Assembly: GCF_037975245.1 (NCBI RefSeq)
Contig: NC_092578.1
Span: 17,066,321 to 17,130,320, forward strand
Direction: 5' to 3'
DNA: 64,000 nt
Origin: Apostichopus japonicus
Taxonomy: Eukaryota; Echinodermata; Holothuroidea; Aspidochirotida; Stichopodidae
The position numbers and the translations under genes are program-made. Below, piece by piece: positions 22,301 through 34,900 of the stretch. Each line of letters opens with the position of its first letter. Positions within the stretch are counted from its first letter, which is position 1. The notes under the pieces are model-generated. The model did no database searches. It saw nothing but the letters and a program-made list of their open reading frames with translations, and was not told the DNA's origin.

Positions 22301-23287
22301 TCCATGAGAGGCTACCGTCAAAGTGATGTCATAATTACAAATGATATTGAAAGCTCTAAATTTTCTATCTTAATCTGTTAAATTGATTTATCTTGTTGAA
22401 ACCTGATAATTTTGAAATTTTTGGCATATATATCAAGTTTCTCTGTAATTTGAATTTCATCAAATACAAAATGTTTTTGTGTTTCAAAAATATTAAATTC
22501 CTCTGTGAAAAAGCATTTGTCACTGACTTGCCGTGATGAGATCATTCATTCTTCTGTTGCCCGATGCAATCACAAAATATCACGAAATTTAATAATTAAA
22601 AAAAAACACAGTCATATCTTCGTGATACAAAGTGCTATAATGATGACGTTACGACCTATAAAATACAAGAAAATTCCACCACGGGAATATCCTTGAACGA
22701 TAGTAAATTAAAAACAAAACATTTTTCTAATTTACCTCTTGGACTGTTCATTTCATTTCATAAAATCTGAGAAACAAAGTTCTTATACAAGCCTAAGTAT
22801 TATTGAATGGTAAATAGTAAAGGTAGGAACAGAAGGGGAGGGGAAGATTGTGTGGGCAGGGGGGGGGGCGTCGCTACACCCATCTTTGAATGGGCTAAGG
22901 CAGGGGTATATTTTTTCGACAACTGATATACTCCACGAAAGTTTTAAATCATTTAGCTGGATTCATTTGCATTAGCAAAAGGATTACCAATAAACAGTAG
23001 ATCATTTTCTTTTCATATTTTTCATCTTACGTCTGATTTCGAAATTTCGAGAACGTGAAAAAGCAACATGTCGATTAAAATATAAATATTCCTGCAGTTT
23101 AGAAAGAGTAGTAATTTGGATATAATAATAAATGTCCCATCTGGCCTGACACGTTTTGATAGCTTCGTATGCCACTGTAGTTTGGTCATTACTACTGGCA
23201 ACATTAATTTATTGTTTTGCTTTCATGTTTTCTCAACTAGGTGACGAGAAGATTTCTTGGCAAGAATTCCAAGCTGTGAATGTCTAA
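19366..23287 (+). CDS. Gene B: secreted EF-hand protein with internally repeated variable segment
   Basis: Exons 19366-19778, 22000-22157 and 23241-23287 (phases 2 and 1) give 205 aa. The signal peptide is MARIIICCLVICLAVLFSEA, then Cys. The variable segment contains four imperfect units of about 17-19 residues, each with an R-L/V-x-x-D/H-D pattern and most ending in D-T-D-V (AYRLSHDQGVDTDV, AHRLEHDLVVDLD, EFRVDHDLGFDTDV, SYRGVPSLGFGTET), so it grew by internal duplication. The constant part has the loops DMNGNQYIEICE and DTDGDEKISWQE. Exon 2 is nine bases longer than in A or D, adding FRDR-like basic residues at the junction. The acceptor TTTAG at 19348 and the Kozak context equal those of gene A. 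Intron 2 holds a 1.08-kb TIR element. Function unknown; extracellular calcium binding is inferred. Confidence 0.8.
19925..21007. mobile_element. TIR element with 9-bp TSD (Mutator-like signature), gene B intron 2
   Basis: Flanked by CTCCCGGAT at 19916-19924 and 21008-21016. The ends are long imperfect inverted repeats running from GCGA.TT.TTTTCC.AGCGCG through GGTATGCAAAT and CCAATG. The same element sits at the identical site in gene D. A 9-bp duplication with long TIRs suggests a MULE; no transposase is present. Confidence 0.75.
21008..21105 (+). pseudogene. Relic variable-exon sequence in gene B intron 2, split by the TIR element
   Basis: Continues the relic described for gene A: CACCGGTGATAGTGG and CCCCTACGCACGACC are retained, with small deletions. 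The insertion at its CTCCCGGAT separates it from its upstream acceptor-like CTCAG. Confidence 0.55.
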
Positions 23288-23813
23288 ACAGCTGCCGACA
23301 ATGTCTAACCTACTCTTCTTGAACAACATGGATTGAAGTCTTGGCGTAGCGTACATTTTATTATTATTTTTCCTTCTGTCGGATGGCACCGAGTCAGTAT
23401 TTGTGACACTATAGTTTCTGTTAACTATGAATTGGTATAAACACAGCCAACACGGATCGGAAACAATTACCCATGCTACTATCATCATAAAATTAGATTA
23501 CATGGAAGGGGAGGGAGAAGGGAGGGAATGGTGGGGGGATTAGGGTTTGGTTTAAAGTGGTTTATAATGAGTTCAAAACGAATACATAACATTGACTACA
23601 GCAATTATTACAGAGTTTCAAACAGTTGAAAAAAATTGTCACTCATAATAGTGACAAACGAAGCCTGTACAAGGATTATCGGACAAAATTTCCTACAGGA
23701 ACGGAGGGTGGAGAGGGAAGGGGTGGAGGTTGAGGTTGATGGGGTGCCGAGTCACTACAGTATGTTGAATTTCTTTTAATCGCATTGAAACGCTCCCTTT
23801 ATATCATTTTGGG

Positions 23814-23819
23814 AATAAA
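23814..23819 (+). terminator. Poly(A) signal, gene B
   Basis: AATAAA in the conserved TTGGGAATAAAGTAAGAT block, about 530 bp after the stop. Confidence 0.7.
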
Positions 23820-24591
23820 GTAAGATACAGAAAGAATAACTGCTCTTTGTTTTCATTTTTGCATTGTTTTATATAGTCGCCCATTGTAGATACATTTGGT
23901 ACCGCAACTTAGTTTCTAGGACAAGGGGTTGGACGGCAACTCAACAAACCCCATTCCACTAACTTGAGGGCAATTTTATGAATAGATAATGATATTCAGG
24001 TTCAGTAATATAATATGTTTATGATTATCAATATTACCATTACAATCTAAATAACTCAGTTGCATAATTCGGAGACCATTTACGCTATTGGCGACATATG
24101 TGGCATGTAATATCATATGACTACATGATTCTTCAGTGGTTCTACGCTAGCTCTTATAGTTTGGTGCTTCACTTATCATTGCAACGCTGATCCATTGCAT
24201 GTTGCAAGCGCTAAGGTGTCAGTGTTATCTTTAAATATTATTATCAAAATTCTAGTCTAGATAGAGGACAATGATCGAAGCTGAGGCAGACTAGAAAATG
24301 AGCAACTGTCGATCGTTTGTGACTCATAAACAGAGTTAATTTTAGGTGGATGGTTGAAGAGAAGTTGGAAGGGGTGTAATGTATTATTGTATGTGAGGAT
24401 CATCCATAGACATATTTACTTTATTTTGGTTAATATCAACGTGACGAAGTGGGTAGGCGTAAGGTAGACGGGTGGGGGGGGGGGGGCGAGAGTGGTGGTT
24501 GTGACTAGAATAAAAGACGGTCTTCATCATTGATGTAGTCATTCTAGTAATGTAACAACGTTTTATGAAGTTATATTATGAACATATAGGC

Positions 24592-24627
24592 TATATATAT
24601 ATATATATATAAATATATATATATATT

Positions 24628-24661
<34 letters not shown>

Positions 24662-24672
24662 GGCTATACATA

Positions 24673-24709
<37 letters not shown>

Positions 24710-24712
24710 TCT
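24592..24712. repeat. (TA)n microsatellite
   Basis: Two AT runs separated by GGCTATACAT-type interruptions. Low complexity only. Confidence 0.9.
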
Positions 24713-24720
24713 CATGATAT

Positions 24721-24985
24721 GTACCTTAGGTCGACAGTTTATGGTAAAAAAGTGTACCTTAGGTCAACAGTGTACCTTAGGTCGACATTTCAGTGTCGAC
24801 CTAATGTTTTCACTACTATTTTAAGACACTTTTTTATTGTCGCAAATAGCTTTATAATGTTCTCCGTTCTCTAAAACGTTCATTTAAAAGTTTTGGTTAG
24901 GGTCGGTTCAGGGTAAGGGTTAGAAAAAAGGGTTAGGGTTAGATTAAATTTAGTGTGTAAGTCAATGTAACTGTCGACCTAAGGT
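24721..24985. mobile_element. Small inverted-repeat element
   Basis: TACCTTAGGTCGACAG at the left and CTGTCGACCTAAGGTA at the right form a 16-bp perfect inverted repeat. Three direct copies of ACCTTAGGTC.ACAG lie inside the left end. No clear target duplication was found, so this may be a decayed MITE. Confidence 0.5.
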
Positions 24986-25040
24986 AGGATCCATATATAT
25001 ATATCCACATGTTAATCATCACCGAAATCGGGATTTGGAA

Positions 25041-25600
25041 TATGGTAATGAGCTAAATCGATGATACGTCGATTTAATTATAGGTATATGTCAATTTTAG
25101 TTGCTAGTCCAAGGAAATTGACTTCTACCGATTTCATTCGACATATCATCGATTTAAACTGGTAGATGTCGATCTAAATTGACATATCCCGATTTATTTT
25201 ACATATTATCGATTAAAATTGGTATATGTAGATTAAATCGGTATATGTCGATTTAAACTGGTATAAGTCGAATTAAATTGGTACATGTCGATTTAAATTG
25301 ACATTTACCGATTTAATTCGACATATCATCGATTGAAACTGGTATATATCGATTTAAAAATGACATTTACCGATTTATTTTACTTATCATTGATTTAAAT
25401 TGGTATATGTCGAGTTAAATCGATGATATGTTGGATTAAACTGGTATATGTCGATTTAAATCGATGATATGTAGAATTATACTGGTATATGTCGATTAAA
25501 ATCGGTAGAAATCAATATAAGCTGCTGGAAACTGGTATATGTCGACGGAAATTGGTATATGTCGATTTAAATCCGTATAAGTCGATTCCCCACCATTTGA
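25041..25600. repeat. Cluster of GTCGATTTAAATCG-type palindromic repeats
   Basis: Some twenty copies, in both orientations, of a 22-24-bp unit of the form GGTATATGTCGATTTAAAT; neighbouring units can form ATCGATTTAAATCGAT palindromes. Absent from the equivalent upstream region of the other genes. Its build resembles the fold-back element at 343-785, with an unrelated core word. Confidence 0.75.
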
Positions 25601-25828
25601 GACTGATGGCCCACCATAGTCCTAACCCCACCCCTCACGAGCGGCTTGATCAAGCTCGGGCTAGCCCCGTTTCCCTCTCAGTAAATTAGTGGAGCAATTT
25701 GCCCTCCCCTCAAATAGGTCGATCAAGGGTGAAGCAAGCCCGCGTTCTTGTGAACTAACGATCATACTTCCCTCTGGCTTCAAGCCAAGGTCGAAAAGTA
25801 CAAACATTTCTATTTTGAGAACTTTTCA

Positions 25829-25839
25829 GGAAATTATCC
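25829..25839 (+). promoter_or_regulatory. Altered kappaB-like element, gene C promoter
   Basis: GGAAATTATCC at the position of GGGAATTACCC in A, B and D. Two changes weaken the outer G and C of the site. Flanking AACTTTTCAG and the downstream AACTACTTCCGATAAACAGA are kept. Confidence 0.35.
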
Positions 25840-25954
25840 ACTAACATTATTTTAAACTACTTCCGATAAACAGACTGATATATTGCCGTCAAACCATTAA
25901 AACAAATGTTTCTCATGGCTCATGCTCATGCATGGTCCGAGTTAAGAATTTTAC

Positions 25955-26063
25955 TCCTTAAAAGCAATATTAGTTAAATCATTCATATCCAATCGATTCC
26001 TGATCAGCTCTGGTACAGCAATCACTCTCTTCTCCAGTGGTTTTAAAGTTTACAAACGTTTGG
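25955..26063 (+). other. Gene C non-coding 5' exon (5' boundary approximate)
   Basis: Homologous to the other 5' exons; donor GTAAGT at 26064 after AAACGTTTGG. Confidence 0.55.
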
Positions 26064-26679
26064 GTAAGTCGATTCATGTCTTTCTCTTTACTTTCGATTT
26101 CTTTTGGAGAAATAATCCTAAATATTTAGACTTTAAACTTACCATACAGAATAGAAATACCTTCCCTAACAAGACGATAATAATGCAAACTATAATTAAG
26201 GATTTGCTTAAGCTCAAATCAACAAGAATATATAGTGATTGATTACACTTTACACTTCAATGTATACGTTTCTTCTGGGGAGTCAGGTTTTATGTGTTAT
26301 ATAATGTAGCACGAATTATCGATAATTTCTACCTTTTTCTCAAATATGTATTGTAAGGTGTAAGTCAAGGTGATTATTTTGAAATAATGATTGTCATGTT
26401 TAAGGAATTAATGTACCAGCCCAAGTTAGGAGATATCCAGCAAGGGAAGGGATATCCTAGCTCCATGGGGTAACGAATAATTTAATCGTTTTTCTTCCAT
26501 AAGCAAATCCGATAGTCATTTCATTTATTTTGGTTTTCTCCATAAACATACAATGTAGGTTGGATATGTATACTTTTATACAATAAATATAATGTTAAAT
26601 GTGGTCTAAGAAAACCATAATTGGCTTAGCGAGTTGATCCACTCCCCCAAAAGAAAAAAAAAAAAAATAACATCAATCG

Positions 26680-27232
26680 ATTAATACACATGATCAATGG
26701 ATTAATACACAAGATCAATGGATTAATACACAAGATCAATGGATTAATACACAAGATCAATGGATTAATACACAAGATCAATATATTAATGCACATGATC
26801 AATCAATTAATACACAAGATCAATGGATTAATACACAAGATCAATGGATTAATACACAAGATCAATGGATTAATACACAAGATCAATGGATTAATACACA
26901 AGATCAATGGATTAATACACAAGATCAATAAATTAATACACAAAATCAATGGATTAATACACAAGATCAATAAATTAATACACATGATCAATGGATTAAT
27001 ACACAAGATCAATGGATTAATACACAAGATCAATATATTAATGCACATGATCAATCGATTAATACACAAGATCAATGGATTAATACACAAGATCAATGGA
27101 TTAATACACAAGATCAATGGATTAATACACAAGATCAATAAATTAATACACAAGATCAATGGATTAATACACAAGATCAATAAATTAATACACAAGATCA
27201 ATGGATTAATACACAAGATCAAATGGATTTGA
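26680..27232. repeat. 21-bp minisatellite, gene C intron 1
   Basis: About 26 copies of ATGGATTAATACACAAGATCA with few variants. Because 21 is a multiple of 3 and the unit lacks stops in some frames, it gives long frames on both strands (INGLIHK and LILCINP repeats) that are not genes. A short trace of the unit survives in gene B at 16860-16885. Confidence 0.95.
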
Positions 27233-27617
27233 TAGCAAAACTCCATGTAATACAGTATTGTGTAACAATATTATGTATAAGTGAATATTCAACAGCTATT
27301 TATAAGATTCTTTTCAACGAATGCTAGTGAAGCATGAATTTTCATTGTATTAGGCAAAGAATTGTACTAAGTAATAGCTCAATAAAGTAAGCTCTGTATA
27401 CTAATATTAGTTCTAGGACGTGGTTTGGGCATGTTACCAGCCTGCCTAGTGTTATAATTATGTATATCTTTATTGTCTGTAAACTAACATGTGAAAACAG
27501 GAGGATTATGATTATTAATAGAACGGTAAGCAAAGAGCTATAGCAATTGTGAACATGAATAAGTTCAGGAAATTTAAGGGTATTGAGAGAAGCAAATTGC
27601 TTGCTGGTGTGATCATT

Positions 27618-27925
27618 TTAAGGAAGCAAAAGTAACATGACGAATTGCTCTCGTTTGGGAGCGTCGAAGCTTATTGATATTATAAGACATTGTACTGGAA
27701 CAAACTGTAATACAATAAGTGAGATGGGGATGGACAAGGGTAAATTATAAAGAACGAAGATCTTACTTGAAAGAGAGAGAATCCCAACATATCGTGCAAT
27801 CTTTGTGGAGATTGAATTAACGTGGTTATTCCACATCAAGCCAGAGTCAATAATAACCCCAAGAAACGTTGTATAATCTATTCTTTTAAGATATTTTCCG
27901 TCCATTGATATGTCAAATATCACTT
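27618..27925 (-). mobile_element. LINE reverse-transcriptase relic, gene C intron 1
   Basis: The minus strand reads DGKYLKRIDYTTFLGVIIDS, then GLMWNNHVNSISTKIARYVG, followed by a frame-shifted LYN...P segment, as in CR1/jockey-like enzymes. It is orthologous to the relics in B and D. Confidence 0.7.
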
Positions 27926-28227
27926 ACATTTTTCGTTAGTTTATGATTTTTACGTAATAAGACAATGCATCCGAACGACGGGATCATTTAAATAAATCAT
28001 TAACAATCATTACGAACTTTTCTCATAACGTTCATGGTGTTAAAAAATCCATCTACCTGTATACGTTAATTGTTGGTCAATTTGTTAATTTTAAAGTGAG
28101 TAATAGGGTTGGTTTGGTAACATTTGTTATTAGTTGGCGATGAAAGTATGTTAAAATGTTTCGAAGTTGTTATGTTTTTCTCCGTTTAATTATCTTCTTT
28201 CATTGTTTAGCATATCGGGAATTCAGC

Positions 28228-30885
28228 ATGGCTCGTATTATCATCTGTTGTCTGGTCATTTGTCTTGCGGTTGTATTTTGTGAGGCCTCCAGGACTCGCC
28301 GTTGCACTTGCCTTTGCCCCGGGGAACCAGGACCATTAACACCAATAACACTAACACCACCAACACCAACACCACGACCCTATTTCCCTCTTCCCCGTCG
28401 GTACGATTGGGATTGGTTTCCGCATTACCACGATGAACCTGTGCACCCTCGTTTTGACCATGAGTATGGTTTACGTGTTGATGATTTCCCAGGACGGTAA
28501 GTATAACGAATATCATGTGAAAATACACGGAGACTGTTAATCATGAATTATTGCTAGCTATTGATGTTCTGACTCCTTCCACGGTTCGGCTTTCGGGATG
28601 GTGGTTAGGATTGTTACCGTACAGAACCCAGCTCTCCCGGATCATACCGTTGATCTTTCCCATCGGTGATAGTGGTATATTCCAATACGTACGACCGTTA
28701 AGCTACATGGTGCTGTCGAAATGAAAGTCATGATTCCGATACGTTGGTATGACGAAAACCCAAATATTGTAATACCGGTTCTTAAAATACCGGAGGCCTA
28801 TTACCATGTACATCACCCACCCCGAAGTCTGTCGCGAAACTGGTACACACACTATTTACCCAAATAAAGGGTCGCAAACCTCAAAGATTTTGTAGTTTCC
28901 AAAGTGTAATATGTTATTGCTGCCGTCAGAGGAGGTACACCGTTTTGACCTGACCGGGTCTGAAATTCAGTTGGGGGATTGTTTTATCATCTTGTTTTAT
29001 TAATCTTTCATTTCTTAATTTCTGTCAGAGAAAAATATATCATTTGAATGTCATAATGAAATAATAAAACATTCCGTTGCATAAAGATAAGTCGACAGAC
29101 TTTCAAACACTATAAAACGTCCAAAATAGTCTAAAAGGTACAGAAGTGCACCATGAAGTGGCCGGGAACACTGACGTCATGTAGGAATATTCTTTTCGCA
29201 TTTCCTTCCCTTTCTTTCCTTTCTATCACTCAAATAAAGGAGAGTAAAAACTCACGCCCACTTCTCTTTTCCGACCGCCAGACCACCCGACCACCCGACC
29301 ATCTGTCCACTCCCAAAAGAATTATAATATTTAGAAAAATTAATACATGGGGACATTTCAAACACATATAAGCTGTGTCTCACTCCTCAGTTCTTATAAA
29401 ATCTACCATTTTCGAATAATAACTTTAGTTCGATTTACATATTCAGTGGAACGCTGTGCAAATATTTCTATATAACGTTTTATCTAACCCTTTTTCCTCA
29501 TTTGTTTCGGTATGTATTACATGCCTTTATATTATTTATTGACACACTTGAATGTGACTGCACAGGTTACATTCAAAGAAGCAGTAGCGGTATCGGATAA
29601 AATTACCTTAATTTGATTAAAGTTTGGTGTCTTTTTTCAAACTTATTTTGCAGGCTGCGTGGCCGCCGTGACGTTGACAGTCTAAAAGAGTCAATCTTTA
29701 AATTGATTGACATGAATGGTAATAAGTACATCGAAATCTGTGAATGGGTGGAAGAGGGCGGATCAGCCATAAACTTCGTTGCGTTTCTCTCAGACGATGA
29801 CACTAATGGTTAGTTTAAAGACATATTTTTATCTTTATTTATTATTATTCTTTTTCTTTAATGTATTATATGAAAGAGGTAATTACGATACATTCCGGCG
29901 ACATGAACAAAATTAGGACTGAATGAATTAGGACGCCCTCTTTATCTTCTTTTCACGAGAGGCTACCTTCAAAGTGATGTCATAATAAAAAATGATATTG
30001 AAAGCTCTAAATTTTCTATCTTAATCTGTTAAATTGATTTATCTTGTTGAAACCTGATACTTTTGAAATTTTTGGCATATTTATCAAGTTTCACTGTATT
30101 TTGAATTTCATAAAATGCAACATGTTTTTTCTTCTTCAAAAATAATAATTTCCTCTGTGGAAAAGCATTTGTCACTGACCTGCCGTGATGAGATCATTCA
30201 TTCTTCTGTTGCCAGATGAAAACACAAAATATCTTCGTGATACAAAGTGCTATAATAATGCGGTTACGACCTATAAAATACAAGAAAATTCCACCACGGA
30301 AATATCCCTTGAACGAAAGTAAATTAAAAACAAAACACTTTTCTAATTTACCTCTTGGACTGTTCATTTCATTTCATAAAATCTGAGAAACATAGTTCTT
30401 ATACAAGCCTAAGTATTATTGAATGGTAAATAGTAAAGGTAGGAACAGAAGGGAAGGGGAAGATGGTGGTTGGGGGCAAGGGGGGCGTCGCTTCACCCTA
30501 CTTTGAATGGGCTAAGGCAGTGGTATATTTTTCGACAACTGGTCACTTCACGAAAGTTTTAAATCATTCAGCTGGACCCCTTTGCATTAACAAAAGGATT
30601 ACCAATAAACAATAGATCATTTTCTGTTCATATTATTCATCTCACGTCTGATGTCGAAATTTCGAGAACGTGAAAAAGCAACATGTCGATTAAAATATAA
30701 ATATTCTTTCAGTTTAGAAAGAGTAGCAATTTGGATATAACATTCAATGTCCCATCTGGTTTTTCACTTTGTGATAGCTTCGTCACTACTGTATATTGAT
30801 CATTACTTTATTGTTTTGTTTTCATGTTTCATAACTAGGTGACGAGAAGATCTCTTGGCAAGAATTCCAAGCTGTGAATGTCTAA
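28228..30885 (+). CDS. Gene C: secreted EF-hand protein with Cys- and Pro-rich variable segment
   Basis: Exons 28228-28496, 29654-29808 and 30839-30885 (phases 2 and 1) give 156 aa. The signal peptide is MARIIICCLVICLAVVFCEA. The usual Cys after cleavage is replaced by Ser, but RRCTCLCPGEPG brings three cysteines a few residues later. There follow a Pro/Thr run (PLTPITLTPPTPTPRP) and an aromatic and His-rich tail (YDWDWFPHYHDEP). The EF loops are DMNGNKYIEICE and DTNGDEKISWQE; position 3 of loop 2 is Asn instead of Asp, still a permitted ligand. Loop 1 has Lys for Gln at position 6. Intron 2 lacks the TIR element of B and D, as in A. Function unknown. Confidence 0.8.
28631..28740 (+). pseudogene. 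Relic variable-exon sequence in gene C intron 2
   Basis: CCCATCGGTGATAGTGG and ACGTACGACCGTTAAGC are kept, as in gene A. There is an internal deletion (TACTACG lost), and the frame is closed. Confidence 0.55.
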
Positions 30886-31432
30886 ACAGCTGCCGGCAAT
30901 GTCTAACCTACTCTTCTTGAACAACATGGATTGAAGTCTTGGCAAAGCGTACATTTTATTATTATTTTTCCTTCTGTCGGATGTTAGCGAGTCAGTATTT
31001 GTGACACTATAATCTCTGTTTACTATGAATTGGTATAAACACAGCCAACACGGATCGGAAACAATTACCCATGCAACTACCATCATAAAATTAGATTTCA
31101 TGGAAGGCGAGGGAGAAGGGAGGGAAGGGACGGGTGTGAGGGATTAGCTTAAAAGTGGTTTAAAGTGAATCCAAAATTAATACATAACATTGACTACAGC
31201 ACTAATAACAGAGTTTCAAACAGATGAACAAATTTGTCACTCATAAAAAGTAACAAACGGAACCTGCACAAGGATTATCGGACAAAATGTGCAATAGGAA
31301 CGGAGGGTGGGGAGAGAAGGGGAGGTGAGGGGTGGATGTTGAGGTGGATGATGTGGATGAGGTGCCGGGTTCTTACAGTATATTGAATTTCGATTATCGA
31401 AGGGGAAAACTCTCCCTTAATATCATTTTGGG

Positions 31433-31438
31433 AATAAA
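31433..31438 (+). terminator. Poly(A) signal, gene C
   Basis: AATAAA in the conserved TTGGGAATAAAGTAAGAT block. Confidence 0.7.
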
Positions 31439-31916
31439 GTAAGATACAGAAAGAATAATTGCTCTTTGTTTTCATTTTTGCATTGTTTCATATAGTCGCC
31501 CATTGTAGATATAGTTGGTACCGCAACTTCGTTTCTGAGACAAGGGGTTGGACGGCGAGTCAAAAAACTCCCCATTCCACTAACGTGATGACACTTTTAT
31601 CAAAAAATATTGATATCAGTTTTAGTAATATAATATATTTAAATTTATGATTATCAATATTACTATTACCGTATCATCTTAACACCTCAGTTGTCAATCC
31701 GGAGAACATTTACTCTAGTGGAGACCCGAGGCGGTCTGGCTTCATGATTCCTCAGTGGCTCTACGTTAGCCCCTATATAAGGGTTCTTTATGTATCTTTG
31801 CAACGCTGATCCTTCGCACGGACTGTTGCAAGCGCCTAAGCTGTCAATGTTATCTTTATAAAGGAAAACCAAAGTTTCAGCTCAATGATGATATTATTCA
31901 CTCAGGTGATGCATGC

Positions 31917-34900
31917 TATGGAACGCGAAAAGGGCAACCGTATTTCGTTGCCTAAACTAAGTTTGTTTCGTTGCCTAAACTAAGTTTGTTGCTGTCTAAA
32001 CTAAAGCTGTTGCTGCTAGTTTACCATGTTGCTGTTGTTCGTTGATGTCTAAACTTACGTTGATGTCTAAAGTCACGTTGACGACTAAACGCGCCTTAAT
32101 GTCTAAACTCACGTTGATTTATAAACCTTACGGTTGATGTCTAAACTCACGTTGATGTCTAAAACTTTCGTTGCTAAGTTAACTTACGGTTGATGTCTAA
32201 ACTCACGTTGATGTCTACACTTTCGTTGCTAAAGTTCCGTTGTGAACACATTGTGAACGAACATCATTCTTTCTTTTCAAACAAGAAAACCAAGAGGTTT
32301 TGAGATTCCTTGGCATCTACAGTAAATATTACTGTAGGTTCATTGTGTACACTTGGTTCCGACCTTTTATGAATATTAATGTAGCATCAACACAAATGTT
32401 GTTCCTTGCTATCAGCTCAAGTTTGATGAACAAATTGATATTTTAAAGAATTTGCTTTAAGCTCTACCACTCATTAATATTCATGCCCCCTCATTAATAG
32501 TATTGGGGTAGAATTCCGACTTGCAGCTGGAAGGTTAGGGGGTTCGACTCCTGGCCGGGTCATACTGAAGATTTGTTGAAAATCACTCTAAGCCCCGCCC
32601 TCTCATTAATATTCATGATATTAGCACCAAAATAAATAGGGATCGTCTACTCATGATGGGTAACCTATGTACCAAGAATGAGATCAATCCACCTTGGGAT
32701 TGCTGAGAAAACCTAATTTCAAGCTTTTTTGCGAAAAACAACACTTAGCCTCGCCCCTCATGAATAATAATGAGATTGGACAAACTGTCACCATATTTAT
32801 ATAGAGGACTTTCCTCTTGTACCACCAAACCAAGTTCCATGAAAATTTAACTTACGGTTGCGAAGATATTGACATTTGTTGAAAATCACTCTAAGCCCCG
32901 CCCACTCATTAATATTCATGATATTAGCACCAAAATAAATAGGGATCGTCTACTCATGATGGGTAACCTATGTACCAAGAATGAGATCAATCCACCTTGG
33001 GATTGCTGAGAAAACCTAATTTCAAGCTTTTTTGCGAAAAACAACACTTAGCCTCGCCCCTCATGAATAATAATGAGATTGGACAAACTGTCACCATATT
33101 CATATAGAGGACTTTCCTCTTGTACCACCAAACCAAGTTCCATGAAAATTTAACTTACGGTTGCGAAGATATTGACATTTGTTGAAAATCACTCTAAGCC
33201 CCGCCCACTCATTAATATTCATGATATTAGCACCAAAATAAATAGGGATCGTCTACTCATGATGGGTAACCTGTGTACCAAGAATGAGATCAATCTACCT
33301 TGGGATTGCTGAGAAAACCTAATTTCAAGCTTGGCGTCACACACACACAGACACACACACACACATACGCACACACACACACACATACACACATACACAC
33401 GCAGTCATGACCGCATAGATTCCTACGGCTACCGCCAAGGAATCAAAAAATTATAACAATCAACCGCAAGTTGCTTCCGTGCAGTGCTAACAACATATCT
33501 ATTACAGAGATTTTCATGCTAAATACAGCCAATGTTTTCTCAAATTTCCCGAGATTTGTTTGGTTAATAGTCCCTTATCCATTGTCTGCAAACATGCTTG
33601 CATCTTCAGTGCTCAATGAACGCAAAGTATGATGGTTTAACTAAGTAACGCGAAAAGGGGGGGGGGGGTAATCGTTAATGTCATGCCGGATTTGTAGCAA
33701 CAGCCATGTAAATATCCTTAACAACATGATTTGTCGAACAAAATCACGTTGTTCACGATATTTACATGATAGTAGATACAACTCCGAGGACGTTATTTAC
33801 ATTTATATTGTTAATGTCATATTTGAATAATTGTTTTATCACAGAAAGTTATGAGTTGAGACAATCTATGAATTTTGCGGGAAGCTACCACAACATCTCT
33901 GATACTGAAAAGGACTTTAAATCTCACAGTATGTTATGTTCTTTCCCTTTTGAGAGTTGATAATGTAAAATGTGCATTTATACCACAGTTATTTCTTCGT
34001 TGCAAACTTGCGTAAAGTTTTGCGGTCCCTTTGACCACGTGCTTCAAGTCATGATTCTGGTGCAACACTAATTCGTGTGCATAAACTACTGCAGTCATAC
34101 ATCGTCAAAAGTAGTCATTGAAGTTTCGACATTGCGTAAAAATGTTATTTAAATACTATAATTTTCGTGGAGTTGGTTGTTTCCAAATACTGAAAAGCAT
34201 CCAGGGTAAATGTTGGATCAGTTGCTCTATGGTTGGATGTAGTCTGCGCTTCGTGAGTAACAAGAGGGGCACAGTATTGAAGTACGTAGGCAATATGACT
34301 CACAGAACTAGTTTACTAAACCCGCCAAGCAAGTTCATTCGTAACACCAATCCAGTTCGGAGTTTCAATTTGCGAAAGGGATTGTGTTGTAAATGGAATA
34401 TACACAAACCTCGCTCAGCATTGTTAAGAATTTTAGACCAAAAAACCCGCTAACATGTTATGAAAGAAACGAATCATCCAAGATACACTCGAGTTTTGAC
34501 TAAGGCTATGTGTTGTAGGTAAGGTGATATGATCTTTTCTCCACAAATTTTCAGGATATGCGCATGTGCAGTTGAAACTCCGAAGTTTGAACAGGCCTAA
34601 TACAAATTGCGTGGAATTTAGCGAGATATGCACACTACATTTGCGGGGATATTTGAAGAGTTGGGGTAGCTGGTGAAATCGCTGCAGGTCAAAGCATCGA
34701 GGTACTATATACGGAGTTGGAGAGGAGGAAAGAGTGGCAGGGCAGGCGAAATGAAGGTCGGACGGCCGCCCTTGTAAAACAGCGAAGCTAAGGCACTGGA
34801 TGGCATCCGCCATATATATATTGTGTAGAGCATTCACAAAGTACAGGCAGTGATAAGATCGCATCTTCTCAACTATAAACACTAGTAAAAGTATAGGTCA

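Noticed and set aside
26690-27246. Long frames on both strands (180 and 147 codons)
   Set aside because: Pure translation of the 21-bp minisatellite; the unit lacks stops in some frames.
34118-34882. Overlapping frames of 111 (plus) and 149 (minus) codons
   Set aside because: Inside the 3.9-kb element; no recognisable domain, and mutually overlapping. Left as unrecognised content.
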